Origin: Verrucomicrobiaceae bacterium
GTDB taxonomy: Bacteria; Verrucomicrobiota; Verrucomicrobiia; Verrucomicrobiales; Akkermansiaceae
DNA: 64,000 bases
Reading direction: 5' to 3'
NCBI GenBank assembly: GCA_027484055.1
Contig: JAIXQH010000028.1
Coordinates: 47,418 to 111,417 of the forward strand
A program made the translations under genes and the position numbers. The notes beneath the pieces are model-generated. The model was not told where the DNA came from. It saw only the letters and a program-made list of their open reading frames with translations, and ran no database searches. Shown here in pieces: positions 17,376-24,029 of the stretch. The first letter of the stretch is position 1; each line of letters opens with the position of its first letter.

Positions 17376-17498
17376 AGCGAGCGTCCAAGACGAGTCGGAA
17401 TATTCCTTTCCCTAGTCGGCCAAACCTTTAGCGTCAGGGAATCCATGAGTTCTCCGCAGATGACCCCAGAAACCAAAGCCTGACCGATTCCTGCCCTG

Positions 17499-17749
17499 AT
17501 GAACTGCGTAATGACCAAGCACGCACGGAAGGCGCTCGAGGAACGGGAAATCCTGATCGAGTGGATGGAGCGAGCCTTGTCCGCGCCAGAGTTAATCCTT
17601 CCCGATTCGGAGGATACCGCGATTGAGCGTTATTTCCGGCGCATCCCCGAGTTTGGCGATCGGTCTTGAGAGTGGCCGTTAATACGGTCGTTGAACCCAT
17701 CCGGGTTGTGAGTGTATTCTTTGACCGCATGATGAAAGGCAAATTATGA
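17499..17749 (+). pseudogene. DUF4258 toxin-like gene, frameshifted
   Basis: From ATG 17499 (or 17511) the frame reads MTKHARKALEEREILIEWME, then ALSAPELILPDSEDTA and RRIPEFGDR, and meets a TGA at 17667. One frame over, VLRVAVNTVVEPIRVVSVFFDRM continues to a TGA at 17747-17749 that overlaps the DUF2283 ATG. Together they make a full DUF4258 protein (RelE-like fold), and the join falls at CGGTC, where CGGGTC would restore the frame. So a one-base deletion near 17662 has probably inactivated the toxin. Confidence 0.75.
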
Positions 17750-17946
17750 AACTGCATGTAGATCAAGAAGCCGACGCGCTTTACCTGAGGCTGGACGATT
17801 CAAAAATCATCGAATCCGAGGAGGTCTCACCTGGAATCGTGCTGGATTTCGACGAGCACAACCAAGTGGTCGGCATCGAGGTGCTGCACCTATCGCAAAG
17901 GAGCACGAAGCTGAATTTAAACGAACTGCAATATCATACGGTTTGA
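17746..17946 (+). CDS. DUF2283 protein, putative antitoxin partner
   Basis: A 66-residue protein with the whole DUF2283 pattern: MKLHVDQEADALYLRLDD, ESEEVSPGIVLDFDEHN and QVVGIEVLHLSQRS. These small beta-rich proteins are regularly encoded after a DUF4258 gene and are thought to be antitoxins. The ATG overlaps the DUF4258 stop (ATGA). Here the toxin reading frame is broken while this gene is intact, as expected for decay of a TA module. A 5'-truncated relative lies at 10352-10510. Confidence 0.85.
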   Translation: MKLHVDQEADALYLRLDDSKIIESEEVSPGIVLDFDEHNQVVGIEVLHLSQRSTKLNLNELQYHTV

Positions 17947-17992
17947 GAGTGACCTATGATTCCCGATCCGTGACCATCGACAAGGACGGAAT

Positions 17993-18070
17993 CATCATCA
18001 ACGCCGCCACCCGCTACGCTAGGAAACCTGGTTCCGTCGGGAGAAACGGCTAAAGCCGCAGGCACTCTGA
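17993..18070 (+). pseudogene. Decayed duplicate of the miaA 3' end (copy 3)
   Basis: The run ATCAACGCCGCCACCCG, then a short deletion, then CCTGGTTCCGTCGGGAGAAA and GGCTAAAGCCGCAG, aligns with 10180-10255 of miaA. It also aligns with copy 2, and similarity between copies 2 and 3 continues loosely downstream to a shared GGAATCCATGAGT (17441 and 18147). It is non-coding now. Confidence 0.6.
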
Positions 18071-18153
18071 ACCGTGGCAGCGGTTTCAAACCGCCAAGCC
18101 CAGCGGATTCTTCCTTCCCCTACCGGGACAAATCGATAAACCTCGTGGAATCC

Positions 18154-18318
18154 ATGAGTCCGCTTCAGTCGATCCTCGAAAAATACCGCTCCACCTCCCA
18201 ATCCGAGCGCGAAAAAGGCTCCTACTTCGAGGAACTCATCCGCACCTACTTCCGCTACGAAGCCACTTACGCCGATCTCTATTCCGACGTCTGGCTCTAC
18301 ACGTCCGATTCGAACTAA
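18154..18318 (+). pseudogene. N-terminal remnant of a restriction/helicase protein (type ISP or DEAD-box family)
   Basis: An ATG frame of 54 residues: MSPLQSILEKYRSTSQSERE, then KGSYFEELIRTYFRYEATYA and DLYSDVWLY. This resembles the opening of large type ISP restriction-modification or predicted helicase proteins (ERGAYFEELI...DVWLW). It ends in TAA, where hundreds of residues are expected to follow. The protein is a stump, not a working gene. Confidence 0.6.
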
Positions 18319-18319
18319 A

Positions 18320-18475
18320 ATGATCGTATTTCTCGCCGAACAACGCCGGATCGTTGCCAAAGTGGATCAACTGATGGCCTTGGTGGACCAGTTGGAAGCG
18401 CAGCTCGCCGCCTCCCGCGCCACCGACAAGAACCTCTTCGAAGCTCTTGTGGCTGAACTCACATGCTCCAGCTAA
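18320..18475 (+). pseudogene. C-terminal remnant of a type I restriction specificity subunit (HsdS)
   Basis: A 51-residue frame reading LAEQRRIVAKVDQLMALVDQ, then LEAQLAASRATDKNLFEAL. This is the characteristic end of HsdS (PLAEQ.RIV..VD.LM..CD.LE..L), the coiled coil after the second target-recognition domain. Everything before it is missing. It lies 1 base after the helicase-like stump, so two defence genes have been joined by deletion. Confidence 0.75.
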
Positions 18476-18476
18476 T

Positions 18477-19310
18477 ATGTTGAACCTATTGAATTCAATT
18501 CCCAACGTTGTTTGGTCCGGTGTGATCGCTTCCGTCATCACACTCCTTGGTGTGTTTCTTTCGAACATGAGCAATAATAGGCGCTTTCGCCTCCAGCTTA
18601 AGCACGAAAGCTTGGAGAAAGAAAGAGCGCGCGCGGCCGATCTTCGCCGAGATGTTTACCTTCCCGCTGCCGAAGAGGTCACAAAGGCCATGAGTTTTTT
18701 AAGTAGTCTAGCGAAGGCGGACTTGAGGAAGGTCAATCCAATGGATGGCGTTCAGGGGTTCTTTGCTGCATCCGCCAAACTTCATTTAGTGGCAGATGAG
18801 AAAACTGCTGTTCCAGTCGCGGAGTTTTCGGCGGCCTTTGGTCAGCTTTTGATGCGTGTCATTGCCAAGATTATCCCAATTCAGAAGCTTCAAATCGACA
18901 TCGAGATTCTCGATGGACTTTACGAAAAGTTCCAAGCTGATGCCAATCGCGTCTTGGCAGAGAGAGGGATAATGGTCGAGACTGGCAACGGTGATCGAGC
19001 GCTTTTTGAGTTGCTAGGAAAAGCATTTGAGATGCATCAGGAGATGGCCACCGAATATGCTCAAGAAAGGACTGAAAAGTGGAAGAGCCACAATGAATTG
19101 ATGAGGCTGTTTGTTACCTTCCTTATGACCGAGATTAGAACAGTCGGTCGATTGCAAATTCCACTTCTAGTGGCTTTGAGGAAGGATTTGGGATTTAACA
19201 CGGATTCAGGCTTCTATCTGGCTCAACTTGAAAAGCAGTATCAAGCGATGAGTGTCGAAATCGACAACGTTAATGCCTCACTTGAGACTGAGATGCCACT
19301 TAATGGGTGA
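18477..19310 (+). CDS. Membrane-anchored coiled-coil protein, unknown function
   Basis: ATG 18477 gives 277 residues; the extension to 18447 overlaps the HsdS remnant and is not needed. Near the N-terminus a single hydrophobic helix (VVWSGVIASVITLLGVFLSN, about residues 10-29) is followed by a charged region (RFRLQLKHESLEKERARAAD) likely to form a coiled coil, and a long soluble part. Anchored proteins of this kind are frequent in defence islands, but no family is recognised. GC content is lower than in the sugar operon, again suggesting acquired DNA. Confidence 0.55.
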   Translation: MLNLLNSIPNVVWSGVIASVITLLGVFLSNMSNNRRFRLQLKHESLEKERARAADLRRDVYLPAAEEVTKAMSFLSSLAKADLRKVNPMDGVQGFFAASAKLHLVADEKTAVPVAEFSAAFGQLLMRVIAKIIPIQKLQIDIEILDGLYEKFQADANRVLAERGIMVETGNGDRALFELLGKAFEMHQEMATEYAQERTEKWKSHNELMRLFVTFLMTEIRTVGRLQIPLLVALRKDLGFNTDSGFYLAQLEKQYQAMSVEIDNVNASLETEMPLNG

Positions 19311-19338
19311 ATTTTTGACAGAATAAGATTAGCCGCAA

Positions 19339-19494
19339 ATGCCCATCCAACACGCCATCTGGAAAGTCGGAGCCACGCCCGAAGCGCTGACTGTTTCAAA
19401 ATTCGCGACCGAGATAGACCTTGAGGACATGATCACGGCGGGGCCGGAGATGATCGGCCGGCATGTCTTTGGACGGCTAACCCAAGAAATTTAA
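19339..19494 (+). pseudogene. N-terminal remnant of a NucS/DUF91-like nuclease
   Basis: The 51-residue frame begins MPIQHAIWKVGATPEALTVS, then TEIDLEDMITAGPEMI. This matches the start of PDDEXK-fold proteins of the endonuclease NucS-like (DUF91) group, where ~200 more residues should follow. After GPEMI the sequence becomes GRHVFGRLTQEI and stops 11 bases before the Mrr gene. It is another truncated defence-type gene. Confidence 0.5.
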
Positions 19495-19505
19495 CCAATA
19501 AAGAC

Positions 19506-20426
19506 ATGGCAATTCCCAACCTGGATGATATCCGCAGACCCGCACTGGAACTCCTTGCAGAGCGTGGCAGCCTCACAAAGATCAGCGACGTCTTCGAGCT
19601 GCTGGCACCGCAATTCAATCTGAACGAAGACGAGTTGCTTGAACTCTTGCCGAGCGGAACGCAGCGGAAATGGAACAACCGCGTGAACTGGTCGTGCTTC
19701 GATCTCTTTAAGGCAAAACTTCTGGATCGGCCCAACAAGGGTTACTATCGAATCAATGACGCTGGCCGAAAGGCTCTAAAGGAGGCGCCGGAACAAATTA
19801 CCCGAAAGTATCTCTCCAAGGTGTCGAAAGATTTTGAAGACTTCGTCACACCCGGATTAACGCCTGGAGGGGTCAAGATGGTCCCGCCGACTCCGGACCC
19901 CATTGAGCGGACTCCTGACGAACAGATGGGGATGGCGATGAAAACGATTGACCGCTTCTTGAGGTCCGATCTGCTGGAGCAACTTTCCAACGTGAAACCC
20001 TATCGTTTCGAGCAGGTGGTGATCGATCTGCTGTTCGCCATGGGCTATGGTGGATCTCGGGAAGAGGCCGCGCAGGTCACAAAACGCTCGGGCGATGAAG
20101 GAATCGATGGTGTGATCAATGAAGACCGCCTCGGGCTGGATGTGATCTATGTTCAGGCGAAGCGTTGGAAAAGCACCGTAGGCAGGCCGGATGTGCAAGG
20201 CTTCGTAGGAGCGCTTGCAGGCAAACAGGCGAACAAGGGGGTCTTCATTACTACCAGCAACTTCTCCCAGGAGGCAATCCAGTTCGCCCGGAACATCTCT
20301 CAGAAGGTGATCCTGATCGACGGTGCGCGTCTCGCGGAGCTGATGATCGAGCACAACGTGGGAGTCTCTACTACACAGACGTTCACCATCAAACGGGTCG
20401 ATTCCGACTACTTCGAGGAAAGCTAA
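19506..20426 (+). CDS. Mrr-family restriction endonuclease
   Basis: A 306-residue protein with the two-domain layout of Mrr. The N-terminal winged helix (about 5-95) contains ALELLAERGSLTKISDVFEL and NWSCFDLFKAKLLDRPNKGY. The C-terminal PD-(D/E)xK nuclease has RFEQVVIDLLFAMGYGG, GDEGIDGVI, then DVIYVQAKRW with the catalytic Gln-Ala-Lys near 217-219, and VFITTSNFSQEA. Mrr is a type IV enzyme that cuts modified DNA. The stop (TAA) overlaps the ATG of a GIY-YIG nuclease gene by one base. Its setting among RM fragments supports a defence role. Confidence 0.92.
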   Translation: MAIPNLDDIRRPALELLAERGSLTKISDVFELLAPQFNLNEDELLELLPSGTQRKWNNRVNWSCFDLFKAKLLDRPNKGYYRINDAGRKALKEAPEQITRKYLSKVSKDFEDFVTPGLTPGGVKMVPPTPDPIERTPDEQMGMAMKTIDRFLRSDLLEQLSNVKPYRFEQVVIDLLFAMGYGGSREEAAQVTKRSGDEGIDGVINEDRLGLDVIYVQAKRWKSTVGRPDVQGFVGALAGKQANKGVFITTSNFSQEAIQFARNISQKVILIDGARLAELMIEHNVGVSTTQTFTIKRVDSDYFEES

Positions 20427-21262
20427 TGATCACTGTTAAACAGTTTCTCACAGTAGCGGGGTTGGATGTGCCCGAAGATAGGATCAAGTTGGTGCGCCAC
20501 ATTGATCACTTAGGTCGGTCGATCCGGCAAATCATCGCGGATGAGGTTTTCGACATCTATCAAGCGGAGCAGGATGCCAAGTCACAGCCTTTCCATCGTT
20601 GTGATGTCATTGTTTCATTCATCGGCATAGATGGGAATCAGGCCGAGTTCATTGGAGTCTATACCGTCAAAGAATCGAGACCGTTCAAGAACAACGATTT
20701 CGCTGGGGTTCCGGAATACCTGCGCCTAGCGCATCGGGATGGGAAACCCAGAATTTGGTATGATTTGAAAGAACGAAAGGAGTTCGCGCCTCTCAGAGGG
20801 AGGCTTATTGTCCAATGGAGCTCCCGAGGCTGGGCGCAGACAAAAGATCTGCATGTGCGTGAGCTCAAAGCGCCCGGACGGGTAATGAGCTTCCCCGGCT
20901 ATCAGGACGTAGTGGTTTCACTGGCTGAGCTGCGTTCCATCTGCCGAAATCCCACATCGCATCCGGATTGGGTGGCTGCGTTGAAATTCACCGCTGCAAT
21001 CTACCGCATTGTAGACTTTGCCACAGGCATGACCTACATCGGATCAGCCTACGGGAAAAGCGGGCTCTGGAGGAGGTGGTGCGAATATGCGGAGACCGGA
21101 CACGGGAACAACAAGAAGCTGCTGGAGCTGAATCCACAGCATTTCCAGTGGTCCATCGTTAGAACACTCTCTGATGTGATGTCAGAAGCCGAAGTGATCC
21201 GGCTTGAGCACTTAGAAATGCGGAAGCATGGTAGCAACAAATCGATGGGTTTGAATCACTGA
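20426..21262 (+). CDS. GIY-YIG nuclease coupled to Mrr
   Basis: A 278-residue protein starting at ATG 20426 (TAATG overlap with mrr). The C-terminal ~90 residues are a GIY-YIG nuclease: IYRIVDFATGMTYIGSAYG near 191, the catalytic Arg in GLWRRWCEYAETGHGNNKKL, and the metal-binding Glu in SEAEVIRLEHLEMRKHG. The N-terminal ~185 residues (MITVKQFLTVAGLDVPEDRI, then CDVIVSFIGIDGNQAEFIGV) are not a family I can name and look like a recognition or sensor domain. The tight coupling to Mrr suggests a two-nuclease defence module. Confidence 0.82.
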   Translation: MITVKQFLTVAGLDVPEDRIKLVRHIDHLGRSIRQIIADEVFDIYQAEQDAKSQPFHRCDVIVSFIGIDGNQAEFIGVYTVKESRPFKNNDFAGVPEYLRLAHRDGKPRIWYDLKERKEFAPLRGRLIVQWSSRGWAQTKDLHVRELKAPGRVMSFPGYQDVVVSLAELRSICRNPTSHPDWVAALKFTAAIYRIVDFATGMTYIGSAYGKSGLWRRWCEYAETGHGNNKKLLELNPQHFQWSIVRTLSDVMSEAEVIRLEHLEMRKHGSNKSMGLNH

Positions 21263-21274
21263 AACCAAGCAGGT

Positions 21275-21799
21275 ATGCATTCGGATCCAACCATTATCAT
21301 GATCGCCGGGCCGAACGGCGCAGGAAAGACGACGTTTGCGAGAGAGTTTCTGCCACAGGAGGCAAACTGTCTCTCATTCATCAATGCGGATCTGATCGCC
21401 CAAGGACTCTCGCCTTTCCGACCGGAAGAGGCGGCGGTGAGCGCGGCCCGACTGATGCTAAAAATGATCGGGGATTGTGTGAAGCGTGGCGAGAGTTTCG
21501 CCATTGAGACCACCCTCAGCGGGCGCACCTACGCTCGGATGATCCCGCAGTGGAAACAAGCCGGCTTCCAAGTGGCCCTGTTCTTCCTCCAACTGATGAG
21601 CGAAGATCTGGCCGTAAATCGAGTGGCGGCCCGCGTGGCGCAAGGTGGGCACAATATACCGGAAGCGGTCATCCGGCGGCGCTTTCACGCGGGAATCTAC
21701 AATTTTCATGCGCTATACAAACCCCTTGTCGATGGGTGGGCACTTTACGATAATTCTGAAGAGAGACCGATTTTAATCAGCAGATATAATCCCTCATGA
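21275..21799 (+). CDS. Zeta-toxin-like P-loop kinase
   Basis: A 174-residue P-loop protein: IIMIAGPNGAGKTTFAREFL at the N-terminus, SFINADLIAQGLSPF near 35, SFAIETTLSGRTY near 73, and RVAARVAQGGHNIPEAVIRR with a basic lid. This is the zeta-toxin/UDP-GlcNAc kinase-like group, whose toxins phosphorylate UDP-N-acetylglucosamine or related metabolites. The end (WALYDNSEERPILISRYNPS) is short. The stop overlaps the next small gene (ATGA), which is therefore the probable partner. It lies 12 bases after the GIY-YIG gene and may be in the same transcript. Confidence 0.85.
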   Translation: MHSDPTIIMIAGPNGAGKTTFAREFLPQEANCLSFINADLIAQGLSPFRPEEAAVSAARLMLKMIGDCVKRGESFAIETTLSGRTYARMIPQWKQAGFQVALFFLQLMSEDLAVNRVAARVAQGGHNIPEAVIRRRFHAGIYNFHALYKPLVDGWALYDNSEERPILISRYNPS

Positions 21800-22032
21800 G
21801 AGCAAGCAACTGGTTTCAACAAGCTGACCAAGCCATGATCCGTGCCGCCGCACGGGCCAGAGCCTTGGCAGCGAGCACCAATACGGCGATCCACATCATG
21901 AAGGATGGGAAGATCGTGGAAATCTGGCCGGGGATGGAAGATCGGCATTCGGCAACGGCCGAGCTTCGGGATGAGGCGGAGTTGTCGGTTGTCCGGGAGG
22001 ATACGCCGCCTTATGGGAGCCAGAAGCTGTGA
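21796..22032 (+). CDS. Small partner of the zeta-like kinase, possible antitoxin
   Basis: A 78-residue protein coupled to the kinase by an ATGA overlap. It has an Ala/Arg-rich helix (QAMIRAAARARALAASTNTA) and then a short beta stretch (IHIMKDGKIVEIWPGM). It is not the epsilon antitoxin, which precedes zeta and has a different fold. Small genes of this look often follow zeta-like kinases in environmental bacteria, so an antitoxin role is plausible but inferred from position only. Confidence 0.6.
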   Translation: MRASNWFQQADQAMIRAAARARALAASTNTAIHIMKDGKIVEIWPGMEDRHSATAELRDEAELSVVREDTPPYGSQKL

Positions 22033-22197
22033 GCCCTGGCGGGTAAGTGCCGAGTGAACACTGAGCCGTGAAGGTGATTCGCGGTGGAAAGATGAGTCGT
22101 AGCCTCCGGCGGGCGAAGGTGAAGTGCGACGGTCATAGGCCGACGCTACAGGCGGTTGGTCATGGCGCTTGGAAAGCACCGCCACGAGGAATTTCAC
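22033..22197. repeat. Intergenic inverted repeat, REP-like
   Basis: Between the convergent small partner gene and the AraC gene, the segment has GTCGTAGCCTCCGGCGG followed by CGACGGTCATAGGCCGACGC, with several short palindromes. It differs from the GGAG-headed REP family, and its relation to it is unclear. It may serve as a bidirectional terminator. Confidence 0.35.
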
Positions 22198-23106
22198 TTA
22201 AGCCCGGAAGTCTGAGGGGCGGCAGCCGATCCATTTGGTGAAGGTGTTGGAAAAGGTGAAGGCACTCTCGAAGCCGACGGCGCGGGCGATGACTTCTACC
22301 TTGTCGTCGGTGATGGCGAGCAGGTGCCGGGCACGCTGGAGGCGGAGATGGGTGAGCTGCTGGATGGGGCTGCGACCGATTTCCTTTTTGCACAAGCGCC
22401 GGAGATGTTCACCGCTGAGGCAGGCGATTTCTGCGAGCTCATCGAGGGTCCAGTTCCGCGCGAGGTTCATTTCCACATGCTGCCAGACGCGCCAGAGCCG
22501 CTCGTCCGTTGAATGTGGTTGGGCGAAGTGTAGGACGTAGTGGTGGACTAATTCGCTCCAGTGGTGGAGGGCTGTAGGACTGTGCTTGGAGGAACTTTCG
22601 GCGTAGAGCCCCTCGATGGCGGCCTGCAGCGTGGCTCCGTCGAAGGGGCCGGTGACTGGGGAAAGCGAAGAAACGATGGGTCTGGATTCACGGGATTCAC
22701 GGTAGCGCACCCAGGCGAAACTCCACGTTTTACCGGGACGGCATTTTAGGGCGTTCATGACGAAGGGTGGCAGCAGACAGGCTTGGCCGGGGCGGATGCG
22801 TTTCCACTCGCCATCGGCCAAAATGACGCCCTCCCCGGCTAAACAAGCCAGCATGAAGGTGCCGCTTTGATGGGCCCGGACGATTTCAAACGGCGACTCA
22901 GCGTGCATGATGCCGCAGTGGGAAATGTGGTGCTGCGCCAGCAAGGAACAGACGGGGCCGCTCTGAAACCAAGCACGCAGATCGCTGTCATCCGCTCGGA
23001 CGAGCTGATACTGAGTGGTGGGTCCGAGGATTTCGAGGTCCATGCGTGGGCGCGATGCTAGCCAGTGATGTGGAAAACGAATAGCCGAAAGTGGAGGCAG
23101 GGCCAT
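22198..23106 (-). CDS. AraC-family transcriptional regulator
   Basis: An AraC-type protein with an N-terminal cupin-like sensor and a C-terminal double HTH: TLDELAEIACLSGEHLRRLC, then IGRSPIQQLTHLRLQRA and VEVIARAVGFESAFTFSNTF ending at KWIGCRPSDFRA. The frame is open to 23151, but that start would overlap the divergent gene at 23150. ATG 23106 (302 residues) or 23043 (281 residues) is more likely, leaving room for promoters. It faces the operon that starts at 23150 and is its probable regulator. Confidence 0.85.
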   Translation of the reverse strand: MALPPLSAIRFPHHWLASRPRMDLEILGPTTQYQLVRADDSDLRAWFQSGPVCSLLAQHHISHCGIMHAESPFEIVRAHQSGTFMLACLAGEGVILADGEWKRIRPGQACLLPPFVMNALKCRPGKTWSFAWVRYRESRESRPIVSSLSPVTGPFDGATLQAAIEGLYAESSSKHSPTALHHWSELVHHYVLHFAQPHSTDERLWRVWQHVEMNLARNWTLDELAEIACLSGEHLRRLCKKEIGRSPIQQLTHLRLQRARHLLAITDDKVEVIARAVGFESAFTFSNTFTKWIGCRPSDFRA

Positions 23107-23149
23107 TTTCGACCATTGACGGTTTTTTGCGCACCGCTCATCACAAGTC

Positions 23150-24019
23150 ATGCCAAATCAATGGACTGGAAAAGGAAATCCCTACACGCGGACTGAAGTT
23201 AGAGAACGCTTCAATGACACACTTTCGAAAGGTGATGCTTTAATCGTGGCAGGAGCGGGCTCGGGCATCAGTGCGAAATTCATCGAAAAGGGTGGGGCCG
23301 ACATGATCATCATTTATAACTCGGGACGTTTCCGGATGATGGGGCACGGCTCGACGGCGGGCATGATGGCCTACGGCGATGCGAACGCCATCGCCATGGA
23401 AATCGGCGAGTATGAGGTGCTGCCGGTGGTGGAAGAAATCCCGGTGATCTGCGGCGTCCACGCGACCGATCCACGCCGCCGGATGTGGCATTGGCTGGGG
23501 AAAGTGAAGGACATGGGCTTTTCCGGAGTGAATAATTTCCCCACCCACACCATCGTGGACGGGCATTTCCGGGGCGTGCTGGAAGAGACGGGCATGAGCG
23601 TGAAAAAGGAATACGACATGGTCGGCCTTGCGCGGCGAATGGAGATGTTTTCCATCGTTTACGTCGGCTCACCGGAGGAGGCCGTGGAAATGGCCAAGCA
23701 GGGCGCGGATGCCATCATCGCCCACGTCGGCACGACGGTGGGTGGCAGCATCGGCGTGACGAATGCGGTGGTCAGTTGGGAAGATACCATCCAGCGCACG
23801 CAGGCGATCATCGACGCAGCGAAGACCGTGCGTGACGACATTTTCTACCTCTGCCATGGCGGACCGATCAACACGCCGGAGGATGCGGATCGGGTGATCC
23901 AAGCGACGGATTGCGTCGGCTTCGTCGGGGCGTCGAGCCTTGAGCGCATGGGGGTGGAGGAGTCGATCACGAATCTAACGCGCCAGTTCAAATCCATTTC
24001 CGTGAAGCGGAAAAACTAG
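23150..24019 (+). CDS. PEP hydrolase-family TIM-barrel protein (Tm-1 C-terminal half homologue)
   Basis: A 289-residue protein of the phosphoenolpyruvate hydrolase-like TIM-barrel family (PF09370). Typical blocks are GDALIVAGAGSGISAKFIEK, MIIIYNSGRFRMMGHGSTAG, PVICGVHATDPRR, GFSGVNNFPTHTIVDG and FVGASSLERMGVE. The activity of the family is poorly defined. In plants the same domain is the C-terminal half of the Tm-1 protein, whose N-terminal half matches the next gene. The gap of 10 bases to that gene indicates a two-subunit complex. It is first in an operon divergent from the AraC gene. Confidence 0.88.
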   Translation: MPNQWTGKGNPYTRTEVRERFNDTLSKGDALIVAGAGSGISAKFIEKGGADMIIIYNSGRFRMMGHGSTAGMMAYGDANAIAMEIGEYEVLPVVEEIPVICGVHATDPRRRMWHWLGKVKDMGFSGVNNFPTHTIVDGHFRGVLEETGMSVKKEYDMVGLARRMEMFSIVYVGSPEEAVEMAKQGADAIIAHVGTTVGGSIGVTNAVVSWEDTIQRTQAIIDAAKTVRDDIFYLCHGGPINTPEDADRVIQATDCVGFVGASSLERMGVEESITNLTRQFKSISVKRKN

Positions 24020-24029
24020 GTCGATCCGG

